64,000 bases of DNA from Paramecium sonneborni (taxonomy: Eukaryota > Ciliophora > Oligohymenophorea > Peniculida > Parameciidae): the NCBI GenBank assembly GCA_905182985.1, contig CAJJDN010000141.1:195312-259311 (forward strand). The letters run 5' to 3'. Below the pieces are notes generated by a model that worked only from the letters and a program-made list of their open reading frames with translations, made no database searches and was not told the DNA's origin. Position numbers and translations under genes: made by a program. Every line of letters starts with the position of its first letter. Position 1 is the first letter of the stretch. This document shows positions 12,444 to 24,707 of this stretch, piece by piece.

Positions 12444-13611
12444 TCATAATTATTTTAATGATTCAGCAAATTATTCAATAAAATTTATAAGATTCTTAGC
12501 ATTTAGACAAGTAGCATCAACTAATGCACTAGATACAAGATATGGATCCATATTTGCAGCAGGTCTTCTATCTTCTAAATATCTAAAATGAATATAGAGA
12601 ATAAATAATTTACCCTTTTCCTAATTCTTTAGTAATAATAGGTACTCTAATAGAACATCCTCTAGATCCATCTCCCCATGTAAATGAATTATATTGTCCA
12701 GTTTCATGTTTACCTGTTAATCTAGCTTCATTATTCAATCCATAAAGTAACATCATTTTTTAATGATTCTTTTCTAAAAGAGGTAAGATGAATTCTTTAA
12801 TATATTCATAACCTCCATTTTCTCTTGTTTTATTTGTTGAGAAATTACAATGAGCTCCAGTACCATTCCAATCTCCTTGAATAGGTTTTGGATCATAATT
12901 AATATCAATTCCAAATTCTTCACCTAATCTTTCTAATATATATCTTGCTAACCATAAATGATCACCTGCTTCAATTCCATGTGCAATACCTATTTAAAAT
13001 TCCCATTAAGATGGAGCTACCTCTGAATTAATTCCTGATAATTTTAATCCAGCATATAAACATGCTCTTTAATGTGCTTCAGATAATGCTCTACCAAAAT
13101 TATTACGTTCTCCTATTGAACAATAATATCTCCCTTATGGATATGGAAAACCACCTATAGGCCATCCTAAAGGCCATAAATGTGTTGTTCCTGTTCTCTT
13201 TAACATAAAATATTCTTATTCTATTCCAAACCAAGGATCACACTCATTTGCTTCTTACATTATTTTTTCGGCTATCCATCTAAAATTAAAACGTGCTGGT
13301 GTTTTACGATCTGGTTTATATGTCTCACATAATACAAATTTATGAGGATCTCCACGAAATGGATCTCTTACCATACATACAGGTTTTAAATAAATTTCAC
13401 TAAATTTTGTTATTGCTTGATCTGTTGATGAACCATCATATGTCCACCATTCAATATCTTCCAAACTTTTAATCACAGTATCATACACTTTTGTTTTAGA
13501 TCTCAATCTCTCTCCAGTACCATCAATCCATATATATTCAACTAATACATGTTTATTTGTATTCAATTTGTAATAGTTAAAATCTCTCAAATTTTCTATT
13601 GTTTCTGTCAT
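12444..13611 (-). CDS. Glutamine synthetase, eukaryotic type II
   Basis: A 378-residue enzyme, typical for GSII, that makes glutamine from glutamate, ammonia and ATP in the cytosol. Clear motifs: [18 protein letters not shown] at the N-terminus, [11 protein letters not shown] (beta-grasp signature), DPWFGIEQEYF with the metal-binding glutamates, [12 protein letters not shown], the ATP-site segment [20 protein letters not shown] and [16 protein letters not shown] at the end. One 31-nt intron at 12583-12613 (GTA...TAG) splits the codon before YLEDRR. No catalytic residue that I can identify is missing. Confidence 0.97.
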
Positions 13612-13663
13612 TGATTAAATTAATATTAAATTATTAAATAATTTATACATATCTCTTACTAAT

Positions 13664-14320
13664 TCATGCACCATATTTTGGAAACTTACCTACTTATGTC
13701 AGTAATTCTCTCCAAAGACATTATAATCTTATTACATTTCTTCTTATATATGAATATTCATTTATTTATTCTAAAGTTTCAATTTCATCTACTCTCATCT
13801 GATAATTTGAATAATGAATAAGAGCAATCTATTTCCCTTTGCTCTCTATTTATTGATACTTAAATTAATTTCTAGACTAAACAGGAAATTCAATATCATT
13901 TTCATATTATTTTATGTTTGATATGATAAAATAAATGTGATGTTATTTCTATTTTTGAATTTCTTCCAATACTTTTATTTAATCTTTAAATGCTATTATA
14001 ATGTCAAAATTGTCAAACAATTATTCTTAGAATTCATCAAAACTAATTAATTGAAATTATTAATATTGTTTTCCAATAACAGCTGTCTTAGCACCATAAC
14101 TTATTTAAGTGTAAGTTTAAGCATTATTGATCAAATTAACTTCAAGTATTTCATCATCATTTTATGAATTGGGTATAACCTAATTAAATCCAACACCCTC
14201 TTTCATTCCCATCAATTCCAATATAAAATCTTCTTGTTCTTATATTACAATAGTAGTATTGCCCCTCTTTATGAATTCTTAACAATCATGATCAATTATT
14301 AATGCTACTTTACCCTTCAT
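13664..14320 (-). CDS. Unknown 218-residue protein
   Basis: Intronless frame from the ATG at 14320-14318, starting MKGKVALIIDHDCQEFIKRG and ending with KFPKYGA before TGA at 13666-13664. It has alternating hydrophobic strands and helices, suggesting a compact alpha/beta fold, and a Gln-rich middle. No catalytic motif stands out. It lies 52 bp downstream-to-upstream of the glutamine synthetase start on the same strand. I do not recognise it. Confidence 0.75.
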
Positions 14321-15573
14321 CAATATATAAATAATTAAATTTATAGGATAATAAAAAAGAGAACATAATTTGCATCAATTGATATCATAATATGCTCACT
14401 TTCTATTTGAATATTAACCTTGTTTATGTTGTAAATTAAAAGAGAATCGATACTATCGAACAAGATTAATCGAGAACTATAGAGACATAAAAGTTTTAAG
14501 TCTATTTTCTAATATTATCAAATTGGTGATAATATATCTTTCAAAATTCTGAAATTGTAAATTTGAATTTTCAAATAGAAGAGAGTAAATAATCACTATT
14601 GATAAATAATTTATTTATTTCATTTAATTATCTGATCAATTTTATTATTATAACATTGTATAATGTTGATTATTTATTAGTCTCTCCCTAAACAGAAAGT
14701 GGGTGTTTTTTATGTATAGTATTATTGATTATCATGTGTTTTGAATATCATCTTTAAGCAGCTGAAGGAATTAATTAAAATCATTAAATCATTACAGAGT
14801 GTCTTTTTAGAATAAGTACCATTAATTTAAATTTCATCAATAAAGTTTTTAATATTTTAACAATATTAATAGGAAAGTATAGAATTTTTATTTTTATGAT
14901 TCCAAGACTCAGAAACCAAAAAAATATTGAGGTTATTTATTTGAAAATCTTCAGTCACTTTTGAGAAAACCAACTGAAATTTTAAAGATTGTAAAATTTG
15001 TAGTAGATAGATGAATTATATTAATAGAATAATTATAAATAATGATAATAGTATCTGATGAATTTATATAAAATAATGAAAATAATAAATTTATACTTAA
15101 GTGAAGTGGTAGAAATAAATAAAAAAGATTGGTTGATTTGTATAAGGAGTTAAAATTGATTAAATAAATATTTTAATTGATAATATACTGTAAGTAGGTG
15201 TATGGAAATAATAGATAAGTTGAATAAGATGAATTTTGGGAAGGATGGTTTAAGTATTGTAATAGAAAATAGATATAGAAAAATAAAAGAGAGAGATAAT
15301 GAAAAATAGAATTGAGAGTAATAGGGAGAATAAAGTAGAGATTAGAATATGTTGATTTAAGTATTAAGAGAATAGAGAAAGAAATAAAGAAGAGATGAAC
15401 AAATAGATAGTGAAAATGAATAAAAAAAGGGGAAAGATTTAAAGAAGGATATAGATGAGGAGAAGAGAGGAAGAGGAGATTAATGAGAATGATATTGGAT
15501 TTAGAGATGTAGATTATAGAAAATTTGTGAGGTTTAGGAACATTGATATCTAAAATAATAAAAAAATAATTAA
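14321..15573. other. Intergenic, 1.25 kb, purine-rich right half
   Basis: No gene is supported. The right half (about 15100-15560) is strongly purine-biased on the plus strand (long runs of A and G, few C or T), but all three plus frames are broken by TGA, so it is not a coding remnant in the present frames. Confidence 0.5.
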
Positions 15574-16581
15574 ATGCAAAATTCAGACAATTCAGATGAT
15601 TAGTATGATGAATAATATAGTGATGATCAATAAGAATCTCCTCGCTTTCTATATAATTTCAGAGAATTAAATCTGCAGAACAAAACTTTGTTAGGTGAAA
15701 TAAGAATCATTTGCAAGAATTTGATATATGTAATTGGGTTAGCTCCTAGTTTAGCTAAAGAAGAAGTATACAATTTAATTATTTTTAAGTTGCTTAGAAA
15801 ACCAGAATATTTTGGACAATATGGATAGATTTAAAAATTGATCGTAATATAGAGTAACACCTTCAATCCACCTTCTCATGCAGCCTATATCACTTATCGT
15901 AATGAATAGGAAGCATCAATGGCTATACTAGTAAACATATTAAACTAACTTATCGGCTTGTGAAGGTTTTCCTTTACATGAAAGATTGGTCAAGGCCTCT
16001 TTTGGAACCACCAAATATTGTACCAATTTCTTGAAGGGTCAATTATGTAAAATCAAAGATTGTGTTTATTTACATTAACATCCTAAAGATAAAGAATCAA
16101 CATAGGTTATTAAAAAAGTATTCATTACTTAACTTATTATCTTAGGAAGAAATGAACAATTCTAAATGGTTATTCTCTTACTCTCAAATTCTGGCCTAAA
16201 ATAATTTCAAAAAGTTTTACACCAAAATTAATTACAAAACTGCACTTTTAAAATCAATCTTCCTAAATACATAAAATATACTCGATAGAATGATTGCTTA
16301 TAAAATTGTTGATCCTTATCCTGAAATACCTTAACAATAGCATGTTAATGAAGAAACTCCTTAAATACAAACTTAAGTTTATGGTAAATCTATTTAATCT
16401 ATCTCACCTTCTAAACCTTTAGATATCGAGAAGAGACTAGAGGATATCATCTAAAAGAGTATCTTTCATATCTATTTTAGTGGATGGAGATAGTAATTCC
16501 AGGTTCAAATTCACTAATGGAACAAACATTCCTTTAGACTACGAAGCAATACTTCAATTAAAGTAGTTCATTCTAAAATGA
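15574..16581 (+). CDS. CNOT4-like RRM plus CCCH protein lacking the RING
   Basis: A 302-residue protein. It carries the central part of CNOT4/Not4: RRM-like start IICKNLIYVIGLAPSLAKEE, then LLRKPEYFGQYGQI, then the diagnostic LVKASFGTTKYCTNFLKGQ and a CCCH finger (C133, C142, C147, H151). CNOT4 is the E3 subunit associated with the CCR4-NOT complex. Here the first 42 residues are acidic and disordered and contain no RING cysteines, so the ligase part is absent or encoded elsewhere. Introns: 15766-15789 (24 nt, ends AAG, keeps frame), 15931-15955 (25 nt, ends TCG), 16118-16145 and 16459-16480 (both TAG). Removing all four gives 303 codons. The odd 3' end of the second intron may be a base error. 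Confidence 0.75.
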
Positions 16582-17297
16582 TTATAAAACATATATAAAT
16601 CATTATCAATTTATCAATTGTATCTTAATCTATTTCAAAACATTATATTATTTCATTATACTTTGTATTACTAATTTTAATCAAATAATATTTATACTCT
16701 TAAATTCATCAATCCTTTATACTTTCATTATTTTAAGACATAAATTTTTCTATCAAATTCAAATTGAATTTTTTAAACTAATCAATTATTAACTTTTATT
16801 CTTCATTATATTTTATTCTTCTTTAATCCTATAAATATATAAATATTACATTATTACTCTTATTTTCTATTCTTTGTTTTCTTTTCTCATTAAAACTCAT
16901 TTATATTTAATTTCACACAATTTTTATAAAAAATTTAAATGGAATTATTTTGAAAATAGACATTTATTCATTTATATTAAATTTTTATTAAATAGATTAC
17001 CATCAATAGTTTCATAAAAATTTAAACATTTTATTATAATCATTTGTTGATTTGTTATTATAATAAATATTATTAAGCTTTATAACAATAATTAGATCAT
17101 TTAAAGAAGAAAGAATTTTGGATTTAAAAATTATGTTATATTTTTTATTCTATTATGTCTTTATATTTGTTGGATTGAAAATAGTAATGATTATATTAAA
17201 TAGGAACTGAAAAAAAGAAAAATAAAATAACTAGGTTAGAAATAACTTGATAATTGAATTCAAATTGATTTAATTTATGAAATAAAATTATTAGAAC
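16582..17297. other. Intergenic between convergent genes, 716 bp
   Basis: AT-rich, with a pyrimidine-biased plus strand in the left half. No gene seen; some frames stay open by chance because only TGA stops translation. Confidence 0.5.
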
Positions 17298-17889
17298 TCA
17301 AAATTAATTTTATATAATGTTTCCTCCAAAGGAATCCTCTTCTTCTTCTTCTTCTTCTTCTTATTTAGGTTATATAGGGTCATTAATTTCAGAATCACTT
17401 TCAATTTGGTTAACTTTAAATTTTTTTTATAAATATTTGCTAATTTATTTTTAGGTGATAACAGAATATTGCTTTTATTCCTCATTATATCTTTTTCTAT
17501 CTTCCTCTGATAGTTTGACATAAGGCTATTTTTTAATAATAATTACTTTCTATTCTTCAATACTTAATTCTTTCCATTTTTTTGCAATTAAAGATGTAAT
17601 TTATGAAAATTTTTTTTCTAATATAGTATTTAAATTTCTAACCTTTATGTTCATTCTAAAATTTTTGCTTCATCTTTTTGAAATAGAAAATAAAGGGTGA
17701 TTGTGGCATTTTTGGAGCATAAGGATCTTTAGGTCTTTTTTTATATTTTTTGGGTCTCTTTCTTATTGATTTAACAGAGGGTAATATGGACTAATATTTT
17801 TCACATAGATCTTTCATTCCATCAAGAAATTCTTTAAAGATAAAGAGCTCTTTTCTATAGACAGGTTGATTATCTTATTAACTCTCCAT
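17298..17889 (-). CDS. HMG-box protein
   Basis: A 181-residue protein with one HMG box at about residues 60-128: PKMPQSPFIFYFKKMKQKF, then ITSLIAKKWKELSIEEQKPY and EEDRKRYNEE, the usual W and Y core positions. A basic stretch (KRPKKYKKRPKDPYAPK) precedes the box and a run of Glu closes the protein, as in HMGB-type chromatin proteins that bend DNA. Two introns, 17618-17642 (25 nt, starts GTT) and 17526-17546 (21 nt), both within the box. The start ATG lies 12 bp after the TGA of the upstream gene in the same frame, so the two could be mistaken for one interrupted gene. Confidence 0.9.
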
Positions 17890-17901
17890 AAAAGTTTATA
17901 A

Positions 17902-18432
17902 TCAAAAGTAATAATTATATACAAACTCATATAAATTTTATGCTTTATGTGAAAAAAATGGTCTTTTTTCACATTCATCTTTGGAAATATTTAAATTTAT
18001 AACTCTTCTTACTTTAGGTTGTTTTCTGTTCATATAAGATGTAATATTTAATGCAACAGGTGTATCATTAGTTCTTTATATAGAACTTAAACGAGGAATA
18101 GGTTAAAATATAGTCTTACCATCCTTTCGCTTTTTTAAAACTCTTGTTTCAGGAGTAAACAATCTATTTTGATGTTGTTCAAAACTGTTATGTTAGCTTT
18201 TAAAAATGAATGTTTTATTAATGTGTATGTTTTCAAATAATTCACAAAGGATTCCTTATTCTTTGCATTTTCTTTCATTTTATGAAGAATATCTGTTAGT
18301 GTAAATTTCCTAATCTTTTTATTTTTTATTTATAGGAGATGCTTTCCCTAAGATCTAGAAATTGAATTATTTTTTATTCCAATTCTTACATGCTATTTTA
18401 GGTTTCTTACATGGAATTGTGTATAGATCCAT
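17902..18432 (-). CDS. Unknown basic protein
   Basis: A 176-residue frame ending at TGA 17904-17902. It is rich in Lys, Arg, Asn and Gln with stretches such as ETRVLKKRKDGKTIFQPIP and KQPKVRRVINLNISKDE; no domain is recognised. I chose the internal ATG at 18432-18430 because the earlier in-frame ATG at 18462-18460 would make the gene overlap, head to head, the start codon of the BCAS2 gene at 18450. It is directly upstream of the HMG-box gene. Confidence 0.65.
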
Positions 18433-18449
18433 TATAATATTATTATTAA

Positions 18450-19178
18450 ATGAATTTTGCATTACCCTCTTCCAAATTGCCACTTGTATATAGACATCCA
18501 TATTAAGGGTTTGTTAATAGTTTACCCTATATTGATGGTGAAATAGATTCCAAAACAAAAATTTTAGTACTCAAACTTTTCATAAATAGGTTGATCGTCT
18601 AATTCAATAAGAAATGTAAAATATGGATTCTTAGGACTATTTACATGAATTACCTATTCCTTAAACAAAAATAACAGATTTATTGAAATCAGAAATGGAA
18701 AGAGTTGAGTTACAGTAACCAATGTCTAAAATTGATTTTGAATAGAAGCCTAATTTCAATTAAGAGTTTTAATCAGCTCATGAAGTTTAAGAGGCCAATT
18801 AATAATTGAATGTCCTTAATTAATATGCTTAAATTAAGTAACTCTTATTATTAGACTCTAGTATCATTAATTCAGAATTACTTAATAAATATGGCAAAGA
18901 ATCTTGGACATTGTTGCTCAAATCATAAGAAAATGAAAAGAATAGATTACATAAAGAAGTTACCAATCAATAGCAAGAATTAAATCATATTAATGCTTAA
19001 CGAAAATATGAATAAGTAATATTTACCTCATATTAAGAATGAAGTTAAATATAAATTAGATAGCTTAAAATCTAAAGTTTAGGAAGTTTTGACTAATAAT
19101 GCTTAATTATAGATTGTGTGTGGAGAATTAGAATAGGAAATCTATGAAAAGTAAAGAAAAAAATTAAAATTGAATTGA
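18450..19178 (+). CDS. BCAS2: Pre-mRNA splicing factor BCAS2/SPF27
   Basis: A 227-residue protein matching SPF27 (BCAS2), a subunit of the Prp19 (NineTeen) spliceosomal complex. N-terminal SLPYIDGEI corresponds to the family's ALPYxD motif; then DYLHELPIPQTKITDLLKSE, LLLLDSSIINSELLNKYGK and a C-terminal coiled coil ending ELEQEIYEKQ. Introns at 18567-18589 (23 nt, TAG) and 19016-19037 (22 nt, apparently AAG). Without the second removal the frame stops at once; with it the coiled coil continues to the family's usual length. Its start is 17 bp from the chosen start of the divergent gene on the left. Confidence 0.88.
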
Positions 19179-19203
19179 TTCTAAATATATTATTTATTCT
19201 TTG

Positions 19204-19890
19204 ATGAATATCAATATATACAATTCTTCAAGTTTTATAGATCTTATTCCAAATGCATTCAACTAAAAACATACTGTATCCTCATTTAATAAAATTAAAC
19301 CCAAAAAACTCAACAAACAGATTTAATCAACTTCTGATTTCGCTTCTTCATCTTGTTTACAAATGCTGACAAGTGCAAGCTCCAATCGCAAAACTTTCAA
19401 ATAAAACACTGACATGTATAAATTAGGCTAATAATTTTTATAACACAAAAAGGAAAAACAACAACAATTACTTCATTAAATGGAAGCCAAATTATAACAG
19501 TCATGTCCATTTTAACCTTAGATCACATACAATTCTCGAACCATTGCTTCTGTATCCAAAAATACTCTTAGTAGATAAAGATAATGTTCTGAATTAATTG
19601 ATTCTTAATCAATCAAGTTACAAAAAGATCTGGAAGAATGCACTTTTTCACCTTAAATTTTAAGAAGAAATATAGATATTTTTGATCGATCATCACCTTT
19701 TTATTTCAGATAAATTGATTGGAAATTAAATCTTTAAGAGAAATTACAGGCAACTAGATCTTAAAATTAAACCGAATTAATTATTTCGTAAAATTTGCAA
19801 ACTCATCCTAAAGAATTAGATTTAAGGGCTAATCATGCTTTAAAGAAAAATATTGCAGCAAAATATCTTAGATAATCACTGAATGAATGA
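19204..19890 (+). CDS. Unknown protein with C-x-F-x-P-x-I motifs
   Basis: Intronless, 228 residues, Ser/Gln/Asn-rich. Two copies of a short motif, CPFQPQIT and CTFSPQIL, occur; C-x-F-x-P-x-I/L motifs recur in many low-complexity proteins of ciliates and other protists, of unknown role. No enzymatic domain. It starts 25 bp after the BCAS2 stop on the same strand. Confidence 0.75.
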
Positions 19891-20883
19891 GGTTTGATAA
19901 ATTTTAATAATAATTTTGTTTTTCATAATCATTAAATATAAATATTTCATTTACTAACATTTACATCTCTCTAATATTCTGATATAAAATCAATGATATT
20001 ATACATTTCTTTCTTACAAAGATAATTTAGAATGATAAATAAAATGAAAATTTGTATTCTATTTAATAAATTTATTTATCAATTAAAATATTATGAAGTA
20101 ATATTAGAAATAACAATTTCAAAATAATTAAATTTATTACAATATATCAAAAGATTATCCGATTTGAGTTGTTTAGAATATAAATATAAAAAAAAGATTC
20201 GGTTTTCTATCAAACGACATAGCTATTTCTTACATTTTTAAGTCCCAAATCTAATGATGACTTTTCTTTTTTTATTTTTTATATTTCTATAGACAAAGAG
20301 ATAAATAATAATTTTTCTATTTTCTTCATATCAATTTAGAATTAAATTTTAATATACATACTAAAATTTCATAGCTAATTCCAAAAAATTATTAGTAACA
20401 TCCATTTTTAGTCCATGATTAACAACCATAAATTCTTATAAATAAAATACTTACATAATATGATAATTAATTACTTATTCTCTTCTAAACAATAAGTTTT
20501 ATTTATCTGTTATACCCTAGGTTTAAATTAGTTATTTGGAGAAGACCAAATTTTAAAACTATGATAAATTCTAAATTAAATTCACAATATTTATTATTCT
20601 TACCATGATATGTACATAGTTAATAAAAAAACTGTTTTAAAAGGAGGAAGATACTCTGATAAACTACATGCTCTTTAAAAAACTATGAACTCGATAGTGA
20701 TATTTCTTAAAAACTTCCAGCTAATCTATTTAAGAATATTATTAAATAAATTTTTTTAATTTAAAAAATAATATGTCCATCAATTGCAAATTAGCAAACC
20801 AGACGAAAAAAAAAAATATATCTATTATTACAAAGAATTTAAAAAATATAATTTACAATTTTATATCTAATTTATAAGATATT
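19891..20883. other. Intergenic, 1 kb, possible remnant
   Basis: Between two convergent genes. One minus-strand frame at 20331-20606 (92 codons, ATG to TGA) is the only candidate; it has no recognised domain and could be a remnant or chance. Confidence 0.35.
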
Positions 20884-23631
20884 TCAATAAAACCAAATTT
20901 TATGTTATTCTTAAAACGAAAAAAGTTCTATCGCTTCTTCTGATTTTCGTTCATCACATGATCTATGGCATGAACGAGCATAAATGTATGGGGCTTAATC
21001 TAATATTTATAAAGGAAACTTTCCTGTATCACAACCTAATTATATAAAAATTATTAAGGATTAGATAAATTATGATGTATATCTTGTTTCATCGGGTATG
21101 CAAATATCCATTACTTCCAAAATAATAATTAATTTTTGGAAACAAATAAGAACTTCCTATTCAAATATATTCCCTGTTGCTTCATATATTTAGGGTAGAT
21201 ATTCCCATATTGCTGATTTAAGAAGAAAAAAATCATCATTTTAAATAGCTTACATCTTTTCAATATTAAAGCAAAGCAATTAAAATACATTATAATGATT
21301 TGTTTAAGCCTTTAATATTTAATATATTTATTTAAAAAACATATTTTGATTATATGAAACATTTTGGCTAATCATCTAATTAATTTCATATAATTGTGTT
21401 ACAAAAAGATATTAAGTAATTTTAGAATTAGGCATCTAATTTAAAAGTTTAATTATTTTAGTAAATGAATAAATGCATTCTAAATCGTTATTGTGGAATT
21501 GTTATTAAAATATATGATTTAAAACGATTAATTAATTATAAAGACAATCATTCTGTATAATATAATAAGCTTTTTATAAATAATGTTAAGCTAAAAGTTG
21601 ATCCCCTTTGTAAGTGAGAAATTATCCATACAAATCAAAAATAACCCAATTAAAATAATAATTTTAAAGATTTTCCTCAATAAATTATATAAACTCTTTG
21701 ATTATTATTTAGAATATTTCATTATTAAATGGTATCATTTCGCTGAATATCCAACAATGATAAAATATAAAGTATTTATCATAATTTTGTTTTTGCAATA
21801 ATTTAATAAAAGAGCCATGTATATTGATATAATCTATTACATTAATATTTTTTTCATCAATATGAAATATTTTAATTGGTGAAATATTAAAAAATGTGGT
21901 AGGATATTGTTTTTCATGAATTTTATCAAAAACAGCTAATCCAAGGGAAAGCGGGTCATCCTAAAACATATTGTGATGCTTATTATAAATGGCGTTTAAA
22001 ATCGACTTTTATTTATTTAACCATATTGAATCCATAAAAATAAATTTCCATTCATTTAACATTTAAAAAGCATTTCTATAATTTATAAAATAAGGAATAA
22101 TTTCATCTCTTGCTGAAAGCCATTAATTGTTCAATCTAGATTTTAAGCAAATGAATTTAAGTAACAATTCATCATTTTCTAATTCTAGTTCATTTTGAAT
22201 ACTATTTATGATAAGTTTAGCTTAATCCATTTCACCAATAGTATATAATAATTCAGCTTCTTGTAATTTTATATTGCAATCAATTTCTTGTTAAATTGCT
22301 TGATATCCTTGGCAAAGCATTAATTGAAGGAGTTTTTAACCTTTCTTTTCTAAAACATCGAAATACAAATCATATTCAAACTTTGATAAATCTTCTATTG
22401 AAATTTCTTCAAAAATTTCTTCACCTGATACACTTTTAGAATATTTATCTATAAAACTATCCATGATCATCATTTTTTTTAATTTATCTTCTTCATTAAA
22501 AAAATCATACAAAACTAAATTAAAAAATTATTAATTCCAAAAATTCATATCTGGATTAAAAGGCAAGCTGTTCTAATCTTAATAATTTTTATAGAAGAAA
22601 CTTAGATTAAAATCATTTTACAATTTCATTTTTATCATATCATCAGTTTCTATTGGTTCTTAAATTAGTGTACATCTAATGAATTTTTTTGATAAAAATT
22701 TCTAATTTATATTAATATAATCTTTATTATAGAGCCAATCAATTTTTGGATGCACCTTTTATTATTAATCTAAAATCTATTATAAATCAAAAATATTATC
22801 ATCAGGGTATAGAATTTATAGCATTGCCAATTAAAATGCAAAAATATCTTTTTTAAACAGATTAATCTTAGTTCTTCTTAAATCATTTTGAAAAGCTGTT
22901 CTTTGTGGTTTTTATAAGTAAACTCTAGTTCCAACTATTGGATAATTACCATATGGAGTTTAATATTAAATTGCACATCCAAAATCAGCTAATACCCAAC
23001 CATTTTTTTAGGTATTTATAATATTTTCTAATTTAATATCTCCATGAGCTATTTTAAGTGAGTGAATTTTTAAAATACTATCTAAAATACAATTAAAAAG
23101 ATTATCAAATTGCAGATCACTAAATTTCTTTAATTTAATTAAATATTCTTTTAAATTTCCAAGTCCATGGTCTAAGTAAGCATACATTCTATAAGTATTC
23201 TTATATTTTTAACTTATAACTATTTAATTTTATATTTAGATTATGCATTCTGGAAATTTGTTTGCAATTTTTTTTTAAATTTTAAATTCTTAAGCTTATT
23301 AAATAACTTATTCAAAATCACATTTCTCTTAAACTTTTAAAGCAGCTCTCTAATTATTATTTGGATTAATTGTTGAGTATACATTTCCATAAGAGCCTTT
23401 GCCTAACAATAATCCATTTTCTAAAATATAATTAATACCTTTTTTCTAATTATTATATTATTATTATTCATTATATACGAATACATCTGAATATTTTAGG
23501 AGTAATGAAAATATAGTCCTGTCTAACACCTAAATATTAGTCATACTATAAAAGTTGTTATCATTTAATTATTTAAAATAATCTAATGTTTAAGTAGATT
23601 CTGATTCTTATTGAATATCTGAATTATTCAT
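20884..23631 (-). CDS. Divergent protein kinase with long C-terminal region
   Basis: Intronless, 915 residues. Kinase domain in the N-terminal third: glycine loop GKGSYGNV (77-84), beta-3 lysine in AALKV (K99), catalytic loop AHGDIKLEN (H196-G197-D198) and metal motif DFG at 216-218. The usual HRD is HGD, so the arginine that reads activation-loop phosphorylation is missing, and the APE region is not clear; catalytic Asp, Lys and DFG Asp remain, so activity is plausible. The 550-residue C-terminal region is predicted helical, perhaps TPR-like, with no clear family. Probably one of the many ciliate-specific kinases. Confidence 0.82.
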
Positions 23632-24707
23632 TTTTTAATTTTATTTTTCAATTAATTCATTAAAAAAAGTTATTCAAAACAAAATATCATTAGAAAAATA
23701 ATTAGAAAATTTACATAAATCACAGCCAATTCAGTTTTACTAACAATTCTTGAAATATATTAAGTTTTAGATTAATAAATTTACCCTTAATTTTCTAATA
23801 AATTTTAAAAAGTACTTAAAAGCTGAAAATTTTGTTAACAAATGAATTCGATATTATCATTAGTAATTAATTTTGATCTGCATAATTTTAGTATTAAAAT
23901 ATTTATGTTAACTAATTCTCTCTTATTAAATTCTAATTTTTATTATATATAGTTTTTTTTAACTTATTAGATTTAGGTAATAACATTATTTAATTCTTAG
24001 TCTAGATAATGTTATTTTAAAAATAGTAAAATTTTTATTAAAATAAGAATAAACTTGATTAAAATAAACACATGTTAATGATTCAATTTAATTAAATAAT
24101 TTATTAGATCAAATTTTTAATGGACCTAATTAATATACGTTTCATTAGAATGATTTTTACCTTGATTATTGTAAAGTTAATCTCTATTAGGGTTACCTTT
24201 ATAGCTTTTTAATAATACAAAAATTGTTTAAGTATTCTTCATATCATTAAATAATGCCCTTTTTCTTTATAAAATTAAATGATGACTTTCAAACAACATT
24301 TCTGCTATATTATTGTGTAATTTAAAAGGTTTTCTTTGAAAAGATTTCAAAAAGTGAACTTTATAAGATGATTTTGAAATTACTCTAAAATATTAAATTT
24401 GAAAATAAATATAAAAAAGAAAAATATTTAAAAAAGTTCTTTATGTTTTATAAATTGTGTGAAAAATGTAAGGATTAACAGTTATTGTAAGATTTTTAAA
24501 ATAAATAATATTATTATTTTTGGCTTCAAACGATGTTTAAATTTAATAAAGCGATAAAATATCTCTAATAAAGAAACCAAATAAATGATATACATATACA
24601 TTTAATTATTTAATTAGATTTGGTAATAAAATTGAGAACTAAAATACATTGTTATGATAATTTATCAGATATTAATTGAATCATTATTCATAATTTTGTT
24701 TGCACTT
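23632..24707. other. Intergenic, 1.1 kb, nothing seen
   Basis: Very AT-rich, with TGA codons in every frame and no supported coding segment or repeat. It includes the promoter of the large kinase gene. Confidence 0.5.

Noticed and set aside
17890..17904. In-frame TGA as a stop codon inside one HMG-box gene, or as a recoded codon.
   Set aside because: A clean ATG follows 12 bp after the TGA and gives a natural HMG-box protein start; two adjacent genes explain it without recoding.
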